Below are positions 24,690 through 64,000 of a DNA stretch of 64,000 nt, one piece after another. The position numbers were made by a program, and so were the translations under genes. Within the stretch, counting starts at the first letter, position 1. Each line of letters opens with the position of its first letter. Source of the DNA: Prochilodus magdalenae (Eukaryota; Chordata; Actinopteri; Characiformes; Prochilodontidae); contig JAMWET010000060.1 in NCBI GenBank assembly GCA_024036415.1, forward strand, positions 549,501 to 613,500. Direction: 5' to 3'. The notes under the pieces were generated by a model. The model was given only the letters and a program-made list of their open reading frames with translations, was not told where the DNA came from and searched no databases.

Positions 24690-24970
24690 CACGTCTACAG
24701 TTTCCCCGGTTTGAGAAATAAGTGACGATACTCTCTTTCCATCAGTCTCTTGGAAAACTCTTTTCAAGTTTAAACATATTTTACAGAGCACAGTTAAAGT
24801 TTTGAGTCCTTGAAGGACCAACTGGGTGAACCACTTTGTTACAACGTCACCCGGAGGCAGACCAGTGCTCCAGCTTCATTTTTAAGCCTGCGGATTGTGA
24901 GTGAGCATGACCATTCCCAGAATTTGTATTTGAGAGTCTATTACTCCTTAACAGACAGCATAATGTCATA
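24690..24970 (+). repeat. Dispersed repeat, copy 2
   Basis: It matches the 14340-14590 copy in order: GGTTTGAGAAATAAGTGACG, CCAACTGGGTGAACCA, a GGAGGCAGACCAGTGCT-like word and ACAGACAGCATAATG. No coding frame is evident. Confidence 0.4.
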
Positions 24971-25412
24971 AGCTTATTTTCAAGAACCTCCAAAATTTTG
25001 AGACATTCAGGGGGTCCAAGAAGTTAATTAGGTGGTCCTGGACCCCCAGGTCCCCCTGGAATACACACCTTGACAATATGCATCACAATATTTAGTTCTT
25101 CTGATGTTTGATACGTTGGAAAAGACGCTATGCACCCTAAGTGCCACAATGCACACGGCCGGTGCAGTAAAAAGGCATTATTGACTTGTTAATGATACTG
25201 TATGGTGTCATTGCACACGCCATATCTCGTTCTTGTACATGGAGTCCTGTGGAAAGCGCTCCTGTAACCCTTATATGCCACCCATAATCGGAACTGATGG
25301 TCATTTACCATATTTTCATCTAAACGAGTTGGACTGCCTTGGCTGCACAAACTTATTTTCCCTCCCTAATGAACTAATTGGGTCAGCAGCTGGAAGAGGT
25401 TGCCCCTGAAGA

Positions 25413-25425
25413 GTTGCTTGGCAAC
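25413..25425. promoter_or_regulatory. X-box / RFX-like site
   Basis: GTTGCTTGGCAAC is a near-perfect palindrome matching the RFX consensus (GTTGCY, one spacer base, RGCAAC). It sits in non-repetitive sequence downstream of both genes. A motif of this length can arise by chance. Confidence 0.35.
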
Positions 25426-25609
25426 AGGGTCACCGTGGACCGAGCCTGTTTGAAATGGAAACCAGCCGTTGCTGTTCTGGAAGCATTTCAGGAGGAACGT
25501 CATCATTTTCCCCTGATGCACACAACGGTCCAAACTCCATCAGCCCAGCACCGCTGAGCTGCATCTTACCGAACCTCATTTACTGACAAGAGTGCCTCAC
25601 ACAAATAGA

Positions 25610-26740
25610 ACTAATATTTATTTAACAGACACGTCGTCAGCTCGCGTCCCCTACTAGAAACGCTGTTAAATCATTCAAACTGTGGGTCAACGACGACACA
25701 ACATTACGGTGAAAGGAGAAAAAACAACAGTCATTTTAATGGCAGCAAAATCAATTACAAACAAACAAACAGAGCTTTAACTAAATGACTAACAGACATG
25801 ACTTACATCAGACTCCAAAAACGAGGTAATACAGTGTCACAGGCTTGTGATAACAATATACGTAAAATCTTAATGACAATCTTTATAACCCACCCCAAAC
25901 ATGAAACAAACTACACAGAACGTCAATAAGATCAACAGTAAATTAGTTCAGACATATCAGTCGTGCTAAACGGAAGGTGCACACAGACCAATGCATTGCT
26001 GACTGTACTCGGAGGATACGCTACTTTAGTGATACACAATCATGTCATGGGTTATTGAAAGATTCAACACTCTTGATATGATCGCTGCTTGCAGTTTGGG
26101 ATAAAATGCTTTGGTTATTTAACATATTCAGATGAAAGCTTTCAAATTAGTGTCCAATAATAAAATGTCAAAACCAAAAAAATCCCAAAAACTAACAACG
26201 TGTAAAAGCTGAACATGTGACCAATCTCCTTGACTCATGTGTCCACGGATGGACGTAACTATTAAAGGCACAGCTTTCTCCAAAGAATATTCATCATGAC
26301 CGTTTTGCCATGCACTCGATATATAAATAGGTTTTCTAGAATAGGCACCAGAATAGCTCAATAAAAAAGTAGAAAAAATAAAATGTTAAGCACCATTGGA
26401 CCATATACAATACTAATCTCTGATGAAAACAATGTTGAACTGCCAGGAGTTTCAAAAATTTGGTGCCACAAATGGTGCCTTTAACAGCGCGATATTAAAA
26501 CATAGAAAAGACCACCATACTGGGTAATGCCATTCCTCATCATCTCCTCTCTCATTATGGTAAAGGAGGTTCTCTGAAAAATCCAAGCGCCCACTTACAA
26601 GGTTCCCTTTGGAGGCCCTAAGTTGGAGACATGTTCGGTCTTCAATGACGAAGAACAAAGGCAAAGATGGAGTTGAGAGAGGTCAGAAATGTCCCTCACT
26701 GTTATTAGTCTGTATTAGCTGTTTTTAAAGAGCTGTAAGA
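25610..26740 (-). other. TMEM117: TMEM117 3' UTR (inferred)
   Basis: AT-rich sequence after the TMEM117 stop. On the minus strand the polyadenylation hexamers I found are ATTAAA at 25735-25740 and AATAAA at 25617-25622, about 1.0 and 1.1 kb past the stop. The extent is inferred from these alone. Confidence 0.45.
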
Positions 26741-55070
<28,330 letters not shown>

Positions 55071-55959
55071 CTAGTGCACAGAGACAGAGGGATCCACTAT
55101 AAACGCGAAGCCCACGGCAGACCTGGGTAATATTCTCAGCACTCATGTGAACAGTCTTCATCTGCATTTCTCTGTGCAAACGCTCATCAGTACGCTTTAC
55201 ATATGAGTTCATCAATGTGAGTTACACTAATGAACAGGCTACAGCACATACAAAGCTCAGCAGTGGAAATAAATACTCAGGTTTAAGAGTTTTATTGCGT
55301 ATTCAGATCAAGTTTATCACTTTGCGTTTACTTTAATGATGACTTGTCTCGCAGTAATGGGTTTTGGACTATATAAACCCTTCAATGCTCTGCAGGGCAT
55401 TTGTTCAATCAGAACCGTCACCTCATAATGCGCTCGGTGATCTCCTGTTTGGGATTTGTGATGACTTTATACGATCACAGAGATTGTTCTGACACGCACA
55501 ACCTGTAAAGCTTTTTCTATTCTCTTCCCTGAAGAATCAAATGATCTCAAAAAAATCTAATCATTTCAGGATAATGCTCTCTCTCTCCTTTTCTCTCTCT
55601 CTCCTTCTCTCGGAGAGGGTGAGATTGATTCAGATAGCAATGCAGCTGTTCTGAATGCATAATAATGTCCTTCTGTTTGTCCTCTGACTTGATGTTTCAT
55701 TGAAATTAAGTTTTCACTTTAAGCTGTATTGTGTAGGATGTTGCTTAAAGCTAGACACTACAACTACTGAGTATTTATCTGGATTCTCTATTTCTTAACA
55801 GATTAGCTCTGTAATATGGTGTATGGCCCAGGGTAAAAACATGGGTCCTGAGAGTAGACAAAGCTAATGCTGGTTTCCAACACTGTTGTGTGATGTCAGA
55901 GACATTGCATTTTCTTTCCTTTCATTTCCAGTCATATCCATACAATTCCTCCTGTATAA

Positions 55960-56800
55960 TGGATGGTGATGCCTGGGCGCTCAACTGTTGTCCTCTGGAG
56001 CCTCACTACTGGAGTAACCCAAAAGTCAGTTCTTGGTCTACTTCTGTTCTCCTTGAATACTAAGTTACTGGGATCAGTAATAATCTCACACGGCTCCTCT
56101 TATCCACCAACCAACTCAGATTTTATGGAAGGAAAAAGCTGACTGTCTTCTGATATGTTTTTGTGAATGTAGATCCATCACCTGAAATGACCTCTGGACA
56201 AGAGCTCATTTACTTCCTACAAAGCACATCCTAACACGGGATCTCTCCCTCCCACTAAAAATTCCTTAACTGTTCTTCCGCTAGGCAGGGCAAAAAACTC
56301 GACGATCGACTTGATTTATCAGACATACAGATAGTGATAAATATCAGCCACCAGTTCCTGCAGATTCCTACCTTACGACATTACTAAAATACAACGCTTC
56401 CTGACTGCAGAGCCTGCCCAAGCTTTTGTTGAAGCTCTAGTCATCTCTAGACTTGACTATTTCCCTCCTTTCAGACCATCCATCATATACCATATCTCCT
56501 CTTCAGAGCCTTCACAATGCTGAGCCTCATCTGGTCTATAACCTTCTGAAGTTCTCCCATGTGACACCTCTGCTGAGATCACTCCACTGGCTTCCTGTGG
56601 AGGCATGAATCAGATATAAAGCTCTGGTTCTCACATTCAAGGTTTCAAAGGGCTCATGTTCTCACTGTCTCTGCACTACAGAACTAAATATATGCACACC
56701 GGCTTGAGTAGACCAAATTCTGAGCTCCTGAGATGTCCTTTCCTAAAATCGAAGCATGTCTGTAATGCTAAGTCTCGTTGCTTTAGTGTCCTTGCCCCTT
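55960..56800 (+). mobile_element. L2/CR1-like LINE reverse-transcriptase relic
   Basis: Near 56000-56040 it reads GVTQKSVLGLLLFSL, a decayed GVPQGSVLGPLLF block. Near 56385-56450 it reads KIQRFLTAEPAQAFVEALVI followed by SRLDY. Near 56555-56645 it reads FSHVTPLLRSLHWLPVEA, then IRYKALVLTFK. These are the usual C-terminal signatures of L2/CR1-group LINE reverse transcriptases. Several frameshifts and stops make it non-functional. It is on the strand opposite to TMEM117. Confidence 0.8.
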
Positions 56801-57077
56801 AGCTGTGAAGCAAACCTAACCCCCTGATCTCTGCACTGTGTTACATTTATAAGCAATCTATAAGTTAACACTTTATGGGACTCACTCCATTTCTCTTCCT
56901 TTGCGTTTCATCACTTCAATAAAACAGAAACACACTTAATTAATTCTCCTCAGTGTCAACATTTGGCTTCAGCTGAATGAGTATAATATCACAAATCGTT
57001 TGTCGATCAAGACTGACACTGCAGTTTCCTTAAGTCAAAGAAAACAAAAAATAAAATAAACAGAGCCTATTATTAAA

Positions 57078-57085
57078 ACAACAAC

Positions 57086-57132
<47 letters not shown>

Positions 57133-57142
57133 CAACAACAAC
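57078..57142 (+). repeat. (AAT)n microsatellite
   Basis: About 16 AAT/TAA units flanked on both sides by CAA units. Confidence 0.95.
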
Positions 57143-59709
57143 TGACTACAGTAACAGTAAGAGAGTAACTAGAGGCTGACCTCAAACAGTGAGCTTATTA
57201 TTATTTTAACAAAAAGCTATTTATATTTCTGAGCTGTAAACTCTGAATTTATTAAGCCTATAAAAAGCAAAAACAACCAAATCACAATCAAGAACAAAGT
57301 TAGTTTACTTCTTTCTGATCACATTACCCACTATACCGAAAACTGTGAAACTTGGTTGCTGGAGAGAGAAGCCACAGACAAGTAGAAAAGTATAGTAATT
57401 TGTGTGGGGAGGTACAACGTTACGCTGTCATGGTTTAGCCAACAACGGCATCCATAATCTGCAGCACTGGTCCCAACCAATGTGACAAGAAAGATGTGCT
57501 CAACGTGTGGACAGATACATCTGTCCTTCTCTGACCTACAAACTGCACTTGTAGAATGTGTGTTAGCTGCATGAGCCTGGTGCCTGTGGTGTGGCTGAGT
57601 TATAGCCTGTGCGAGCCTCTTCCCTGGACACGGCTGTCTGGCCATCACTCAGGCATGATCAACCCATTTATTTGTCCATTATGCTGGGTCCCTCGGGCTC
57701 AGCACGGCCAGTTTGGTACTGACCTATTCAAATCTGTCAAGAACCCCCTCCTCCATCCTTCACCGTACAGGCAAATTTCAACACATGTGCATCCTTTACA
57801 GATGCCTTTCTTACTGTGGCATGTGACGTAGGTCTGTGCTACAATATTCTTAGCTCCCCTCTGTTTTTATTGGTCAGGAAAGTTTATTCAATTGACCTTT
57901 ATGGACTTTGATAAAGCATGCCCATATGAAATAGAACATAAAGAAGTGTTTATCATGTGTGGATACTGTAAGCTCAGTAGCAAGTGAAGGACGTCCTATG
58001 AGGTGTAAATACCTCCATCCTAGCTTCTTAACCATGCATCCAAGAACTAAGACACAAGGACAAGACGCAGGGAGAGGAAATGAGGATGAACAATAAGGTC
58101 CCCCTTACCAGAGGGAATTATTATTCACAAGCTGAAATGTGCTGCAATCCATCCTTAGGAGTTGTCCACCATGAGTCATGGCTCATACACAAAACATTTT
58201 AGGTAAATGTGGACTTCCATAGACTGCCTAGTGCCAGCCGAGGACATTCAACTTCTCTAAGTCCATCCTGACCCAATTCAACTCCTAAGTGCCCTGACCA
58301 CCTTTCACTGTCTGGTTCCCGCTAAGCTTGTGAGATTGTGTGCAATATACCACCAACAGAACCATAATAGAATGGGTGGTGGGGGGCAGTCGCGCGGTAC
58401 TTAGTGAACACCTCTCTAGGGTAACTAGTTTCAGCACGGCAAGTAATGCCACAGACGGCTTGACCTGGAGAAAATAATGTTTCTGGTCAGAAAGTTGTGT
58501 TTTTGTCCCGCCCCCAGTCACGTAGACTGCCGTTATCCATGTGTGTTAGCCACAACTGTCCTGCAGCAATACAGACCTCTGTTTTAATGGAACCATGAAG
58601 TCAACCATTTAAGCCAACTTGCATGTTTTGCAGGGGAAGGCTGAAGCAGGGCAACACTGCTGCACTTTGGAACAGAATAATAGAAAAGCAAGCAGTGTGC
58701 TAGGACAGACATGCATGTACATCTGTAAGCATAGACACAGATTGCGGACTGAGCATTTTCTTACTGTTAAAACCATGATTTGATGGTCGTCACATAAATG
58801 CAATCCATCAGCAAATCCTGATACTACTGTACCACTACTGCTCAAGCCTATTACCTCTCAATTTCCTCTTTCCTCTTGTACTTGTTCAGAATAAGAACGA
58901 CACCACACCCAACCCAACCTCTTCAAAGACTAGCCACCAAAGAAGGCTATCGTCACCTGCAAAACACTTCTCATCAACAGCCACTTCCCCGTAACAACCA
59001 GTCTTCTGAGGGCTGCCTCTAAATCACTCCTTTCCTCCTGTACCTCTATTGATGCTTTTTAAATGACCACAGCTTGTAGCACAACTGTGCTAGACCAATT
59101 ATCCAATCACATGTGGACACATTTGTAATGTTAATATTTGGCTTCACACCAAATAATTAGGCTTCTTGTGCCAGTTCTTGTTCAACGTCCCCACACCGCT
59201 AAAATACAACCTGAAAACAGCAAGCCATTACAGCTACCCTGCATCTGTATGTATTAACTAATCCTGTGCTCTTTATGTGTCTATTATTTTAATGGGTTTA
59301 ATGTACATTGTGCTTTGTCCACACCACATCTTGTGTGTTCAGCATCTTCCTGTTTGCACTAATGGAAGTTTGCCTGAAGTATGACAAACTAAATATGCTC
59401 TATTAAACCACACACCTCTCAGCAACACATTCTTTCTGCAGAAACACTGTTAGGCCGTGTTACAGCCAGATGGCAAGAAAAGCCATTCTAGCACTATGAA
59501 AGATGATGCTTTACTCTCCACCAGGCAGTGTGCTATGGAGAGAGGAAAGCTCAGTACAGAGCAAAATCCATTTCACAGTAATCAAAATATGTTTACAAAC
59601 CCGTAACCACACATTATGCTGCCAGTTCCACTGCTAAATACATTCCCTTGCTCAAAAACACCCTATTCAACTCAGCTGTTCATTGTCAGGTTTAGTGTTT
59701 TGAGTAGAG

Positions 59710-61021
59710 CAGTGTTTTTCAATCTGTGGGCTACGGCCCCCCAGTGGAACAAAATGGTACTGCGGGGGTTGGGGACATGGGGACACTGCGGACATTTAAC
59801 CTTTTTATTCTATTTTTAAATGCATAATTTCAATCTTTATATTTTTTATTTCCATATTTCAAAACTATCTTATATCACAGTAGAATGCCAAGTTTAGGCC
59901 AGTCACATTACTCAGTCTGGGGAAAAAAAAGCTGTATTGACATTACCATTGCAAGTCAAAGGTCAAACATATCTCTTTGTGTGGAATTCATCCTTCATGG
60001 ATAAATGGTTACAACAGGCCCTTTACAAATGAAAGATCCCAGGACTGCATGACCTACGACTGAAACAGCCACCATATCTCAGACTGAACCAAGAAAACTA
60101 AGTATAAACGGACGCGAAGAAAGAAATGGGCAGATCTTCTTCGCTCCTCAAAACAAAATGCCCAAATGATGACACTGAGTGGGATGCTTTTCATTCTGAA
60201 GCACAAAGAGCTTTACCACCTCATTCAGGAGCTGGAGGTTTCGGTTTGAGCTGGGATCTCTGAAACTCAGTTTAAGGTGATTTTGGAACTACACCCATGA
60301 GGAAGCAGATGGCAAACGAATCCTTCTGACGTTTGTCAAAAAGTTCCAGTTGTTGGAACACAGCTGAACCGTCAGCTTGTTTGTCAGCATGCTCAAAGCA
60401 GAGACGACCGGCGCTGGTCGGTGAGTTCTTGTCACCAGCAAAAGTGAATAATAAAATGGAACAGAGCGTAAAATTAATAAAGTGGGTTTTCACCACCTGA
60501 AACACTCCATTTGGTGTGCAAGGTATTACTGGTTATATAGGCAATGTCTAATCTAATTACTGTTGCACAAATAAATCACTGAGTGTGTAAACAGTTGAAA
60601 ATGCTGGTAAGCAGTAACTGCGGCTCTGTGTTCACTGCTGACAGGTCTTATTTCTAAATCAAAACTTTGAAGCCAAACTAAGCTTTGTTGTCAGCTGCAG
60701 ACTAAACATGGCAAATACACATCCAACTCTCCTGAACTGAGCCAGATTTGCTTTCACAACTGTCATTTCTTCAGCATGTCATCCAGCATCTGGTAGCCAC
60801 CAATCTACATCAGGTATAACTCGTAAGGCGAGGAAGAAAATGTTTGGTTATTCATAGGTGTTTATTGTGTTGCATTATAAGATTAAAACTGTGACGCTAC
60901 AGTGATTGTTGTACTATATTGGTTTGCAGTTTAAATGATCTGGTTAATAAAATCTTATGGGCCCCAGAAGCTTCAGTGCTTCGTTGTGTGAGTGACAAGT
61001 TAGAAAAGCTTGGGACCCCTG
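59710..61021 (+). mobile_element. Candidate hAT (Charlie-like) element
   Basis: The left end CAGTGTTTTTCAATCTGTGG followed by a CGGCCCCCCAG word, and the right end AAAAGCTTGGGACCCCTG, are each typical of hAT-Charlie termini (CAG... and ...CTG). Flanking 8-mers GAGTAGAG (59702-59709) and GTGTAGGG (61022-61029) agree at 6 of 8 positions, as expected of an old 8-bp target duplication. The two ends match each other poorly and no transposase was recognised. Confidence 0.5.
60340..60600 (-). repeat. Unassigned segment related to 53880-54110
   Basis: Lies inside the hAT candidate. On the minus strand a 77-codon frame (60272-60505) includes AGDKNSPTSAGRLCFEHADK, which looks protein-like but which I do not recognise. 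The related segment at 53880 does not keep the frame. Confidence 0.35.
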
Positions 61022-61269
61022 GTGTAGGGGAGCTTCAAGACTCTGTGCTGGACACTGGGCCTCCAGGATCAGAGTTGAATACCCACGAGTATCTGTTTTT
61101 GCAGGGGTACCGAGTGTACAGAGCTGAGATGTTGGATACTGACTAGTTCACAAAATCGTAATGGTCAGCACTGAAAAACAGCAATGCTAGTTAGATAGAA
61201 TTGCGACAGAATTGAATCTGTGACGCTAAAAATAAAACCAAGTTAAAAAGCTAGAAAGTTAATAATAGC

Positions 61270-61605
61270 CAGTGGTGGACAGTAATAAATTAAATGTAAT
61301 TAGTTACTGTTCTTAGTACTAAGTAGTGTATCTGTACTTTACTGAAGTATTTCCATTTTGGATTACTTTGAGAGACACTAGAGTCTCTTCACCTAAAATG
61401 GGTTGATTAAGAGTCTTGTTCCAGAAATGATAGCAGGACGTTAGGGTCATAATAAATCATGCTCCTGTTACTGTCCATATTTAAGTACATTTGAAGATAA
61501 ATACTTTAGTACTTTTACTCAAGTGGAGGTCTAAAGGGAGGAACTTCTACTGTTACTGGAGGAATGTTTTACCTTGGGATCAGTACTTTAACTCAGCTAC
61601 ATGGT
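61270..61605 (+). mobile_element. Common teleost hAT-type MITE, 3' end decayed
   Basis: Begins CAGTGGTGGACAGTAAT and continues with ATTAGTTACTGT, TGTACTTTACTGAAGTATTT and TAGTACTTTTACTCAAGTGG. This closely follows the abundant fish repeat that starts CAGTGGTGGAAAGTAAC and is full of TACTTAAGTA-type words. The far terminus is lost. Confidence 0.72.
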
Positions 61606-62330
61606 TTGTTTACTCTGTCACCGCTAGTAATGGCTAAATTTAGAGAGCAGTACCTCCATTGTTGGTACTGTTTGTTAATGTTAACACTTGCTGCACAGGA
61701 AATCATGTCAGCAACACCCAACTTCCAGAGGGCTCTGAATATTTTTACAGTTGTTTTGTGTAATGACAAATATACACAGGTATGGATGATTCTGTTGCTT
61801 AGACTGGTTAGTGTACCACTGCCTTTTGCTTTAAACATCCACCATCATGTTTACCAACCTGTCTCAATGACCTGCCTCAGTTTTCAATCTGCCAATCTCT
61901 TCTGTGTACTGTAAGAGGTAAGTCCCTCTGAAACTCCTACCCCTCTGGACTTCTCCCTGAGCATTTCCTTTGTGCTGAGCCCGATTTGGGTAATTTCAGG
62001 GTTTGTCTCAGTTGCATAATTGGATTGATTTGCATGAATGAACTTAATTGCTTTGGGTGTTGAAAGTCTGGTGGAGGTGAACGGTGTCAGAGCTGTAGAT
62101 CTGACTGATTACTTGTCTGAGTTTGTGTGTGTCTGGAAAAGAAAGGGAGACAGAAAGCAACAGGAGGAAAAGCTTGGGAAATGAAAACAGCATGTGTGTG
62201 TGCGGGTGTGTGCGTGCGTGCGTGTTTGAGATCTAAATGTAATTATGACCATGCAGCTGACTGTAGATTAATCAGCCATCTGCTTCTTGTCATTGTGGCC
62301 TTTGTGAAGCACCTCAACCTACTTGATAAG

Positions 62331-62640
62331 AACTGGTATCACGTCAGGACACAGAAGAAAGAAAGAGGGAAGAGAAGAACTGGTATCACGTCAGGACACA
62401 GAAGAAAGAGAGAGGGAAGAGAAAAACTGGTATCACGTTAGGACACAGGAGAAAGAGAGAGGGAAGAGAAAAACTGGTATCACGTTAGGACACAGGAGAA
62501 AGAGAGAGGGAAGAGAAAAACTGGTATCACGTTAGGACACAGGAGAAAGAGAGAGGGAAGAGAAGAACAGGTATCATGTAAGGACACAAAAGAAAAATAG
62601 AGGGAGGAGAAGAATTGGTAGCATGTTGGACAGAAGAAAG
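62331..62640 (+). repeat. 47-bp minisatellite
   Basis: Units start with AACTGGTATCACGT at 62331, 62378, 62425, 62472 and 62519, and as AACAGGTATCATGT at 62566, a constant 47-base period. One or two decayed units follow. The middle units are almost identical, pointing to recent expansion. Each unit ends in a purine-rich GAAAGAGAGAGGGAAGAG stretch. Confidence 0.95.
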
Positions 62641-63299
62641 AGAGATGGGAAAAGATCTGGTATCACATTATGATGGAAAAGGAAGAGAGAGGGAGGAGAA
62701 GACAGAGAGAGCACCAGGTAAACGAAGAGAACAGCAGTGAATAGAATCAGCCTGTGTTTCAGATGGACCTTTTTACCACAGGATTTCAGGTACATGAGTC
62801 TTTGTGGTGAGCTCAGTATTGGATTTAGTAGGTGAGTTACATATACACGGAGGCAACTCTGTGACAGGGAACTGAATAATAGAAAAGCTCTGGATACATA
62901 ACGTTCCCACGTCTAGGAGGCTTGTGTCTCAAGCAGAAATGTGGATATTAGGCAGTATGCAGTTTGGCTGTAAGACTTTAATACAGACTCACCTATTTGC
63001 AGAGACTTCCGCAGCCCCAGAATCTCAGATGGTCTTACAGATTCCCCTCTCCCTGCAAGCTCCCCTGTCAAACTGTCCCAATCTACACAAATGTACTACT
63101 ATATACCTGCCAAAAACACAGTTATCTTCCTCAAAACTAAATTACCACTGGAAACCAGCTTCTGCTGACAATCACGCTCAGATTAGCTCAACGTGCAGTA
63201 AAAATCCCCTGTACAGAACGACACAAAACGGAGCTTTACCTGCACCAATGAAAAAGCTAAACGAGATTACAGAGATGAGAGTTTAGCACAGATGGCACT

Positions 63300-63419
63300 C
63301 CAGAACACACACACGCACACACACACACGCACACACGCACACACGCACACACACACACACATCATGTCTCTCAGTACCTGCACTCTGCAGCACCTGCACT
63401 CATCAACCAGCAACTTCCT

Positions 63420-63454
<35 letters not shown>

Positions 63455-63455
63455 A
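63300..63455 (+). repeat. Two (CA)n microsatellites around a unique spacer
   Basis: CA with CGCA interruptions at about 63304-63362 and pure CA at about 63423-63451. The roughly 60-base spacer contains AGCACCTGCACTC-type words. A shorter CA run follows at 63578-63604. Confidence 0.92.
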
Positions 63456-64000
63456 CAGCTCAGGGCTGATTGATGAAGCAGATGGAGATGGTAGACAGAG
63501 AGCAGCGGTGTGCCAGCATGATTCCTCTCCTCATCAATAACTCCAATAAGCATGGTAAGAAGTCTTTTTATACAAACACAAACACACACACAGATACACA
63601 CAGACAGAACTACTGTAATGTATTCACATTATGTTTACATATGCCTGGAAACCTGTATGTATGTATACTCATCCTGATTCCTCCTATTATGGGTGTGGAT
63701 GAGTGTGTAGCACACAAATCCTTTTGTTTCTATTTCATTTCCTAGTAGTACAGATGTAGTAGCCTCCTTTCGCTTTTTTGATTTACAATAAATGCATATG
63801 CTTGTTTTGACAGCATATAAGACCAGCCACTGGCAACAATCAAGCAAAATTCATTTCACTGTAATTCACTACATCAGTTACAGGAAGCCGCATGTTGGCT
63901 CAAAATAATCAATGGATTACCTCCTGAAAACATGTGCACTGGCGGGTAAAAGGAACAGTTGACAACAATGTACACAATTCTCCCCTCAGATCCACCTGAT

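Larger units (their letters stand above)
19571..25600. other. Intergenic region between convergent NELL2 and TMEM117
   Basis: I see no supported gene. It contains a Tc1-like relic (about 22150-22690), a second copy of a dispersed repeat (24690-24970) and an X-box-like site (25413-25425). The stretch 22990-23560 is non-repetitive but unassigned. The remainder shows nothing I can name. Confidence 0.7.
55071..64000 (-). other. TMEM117: TMEM117 upstream intron (partial, right edge)
   Basis: The exon preceding 55070 was not found, so this is intron by inference. It holds a LINE relic (55960-56800), (AAT)n, a hAT-like element (59710-61021), a fish MITE (61270-61605), a 47-bp minisatellite (62331-62640) and CA runs (63300-63455). 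Bases 57150-59700 contain nothing I can name. Confidence 0.65.

Noticed and set aside
57331..57831. Cys/His-containing frames on both strands, considered as a piggyBac-like cysteine-rich tail
   Set aside because: The spacing of cysteines does not fit the piggyBac pattern and no catalytic region is nearby.
62127..62535. Tandem-repeat protein frame
   Set aside because: A 47-base period is not a multiple of three, so the frame rotates between units and the repeat is not coding.
55071..64000. Search for the N-terminal TMEM117 exon and promoter
   Set aside because: No minus-strand frame resembles the TMEM117 N-terminus and no CpG-rich promoter-like region is visible.

Overview
The window looks like part of a teleost fish chromosome. 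It carries widely spaced, GT-AG spliced exons of two vertebrate genes, introns up to 16.6 kb, a great many CA, CT, GA and TA microsatellites, and decayed copies of transposon families typical of fish (Tc1/mariner, hAT, short terminal-inverted-repeat elements, an L2/CR1-like LINE). I see no bacterial or viral gene organisation. The exact species cannot be read from the sequence.

Left part (1 to about 19,570, + strand): the 3' end of NELL2, a secreted neural glycoprotein. Five exons (9841-9981, 10816-11009, 11977-12153, 17685-17909, 19045-19086) encode the last two calcium-binding EGF-like domains and the C-terminal run of von Willebrand factor C domains, followed by a 3' UTR with AATAAA at 19543-19548. 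Bases 1-9840 are intron; the earlier exons lie off the left edge.

Middle (about 19,570-25,600): a gene-poor stretch between two convergent 3' ends. It holds a Tc1-like relic, a dispersed repeat copy and a possible RFX/X-box.

Right part (about 25,600 to at least 55,070, - strand): TMEM117, a multi-pass membrane protein. Six exons (54938-55070, 38196-38295, 35483-35580, 32702-32861, 28164-28293, 26741-27381) give about 420 C-terminal residues. All splice phases join cleanly. The N-terminal exon or exons are beyond the right edge or not recognisable. From 55,071 to 64,000 I see only intronic sequence and repeats: a LINE relic, a hAT-like element, a teleost MITE and a 47-bp minisatellite.

NELL2 and TMEM117 facing each other tail to tail matches the arrangement I recall at human 12q12, so this is ordinary conserved synteny. 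I found no convincing undescribed system. The most useful leads are a short near-perfect hairpin at 7128-7180, a 500-bp UG repeat just after a TMEM117 splice donor, an open reading frame through a retained NELL2 intron, homeodomain-rich noncoding blocks, and two related unrecognised segments, one inside a hAT candidate.
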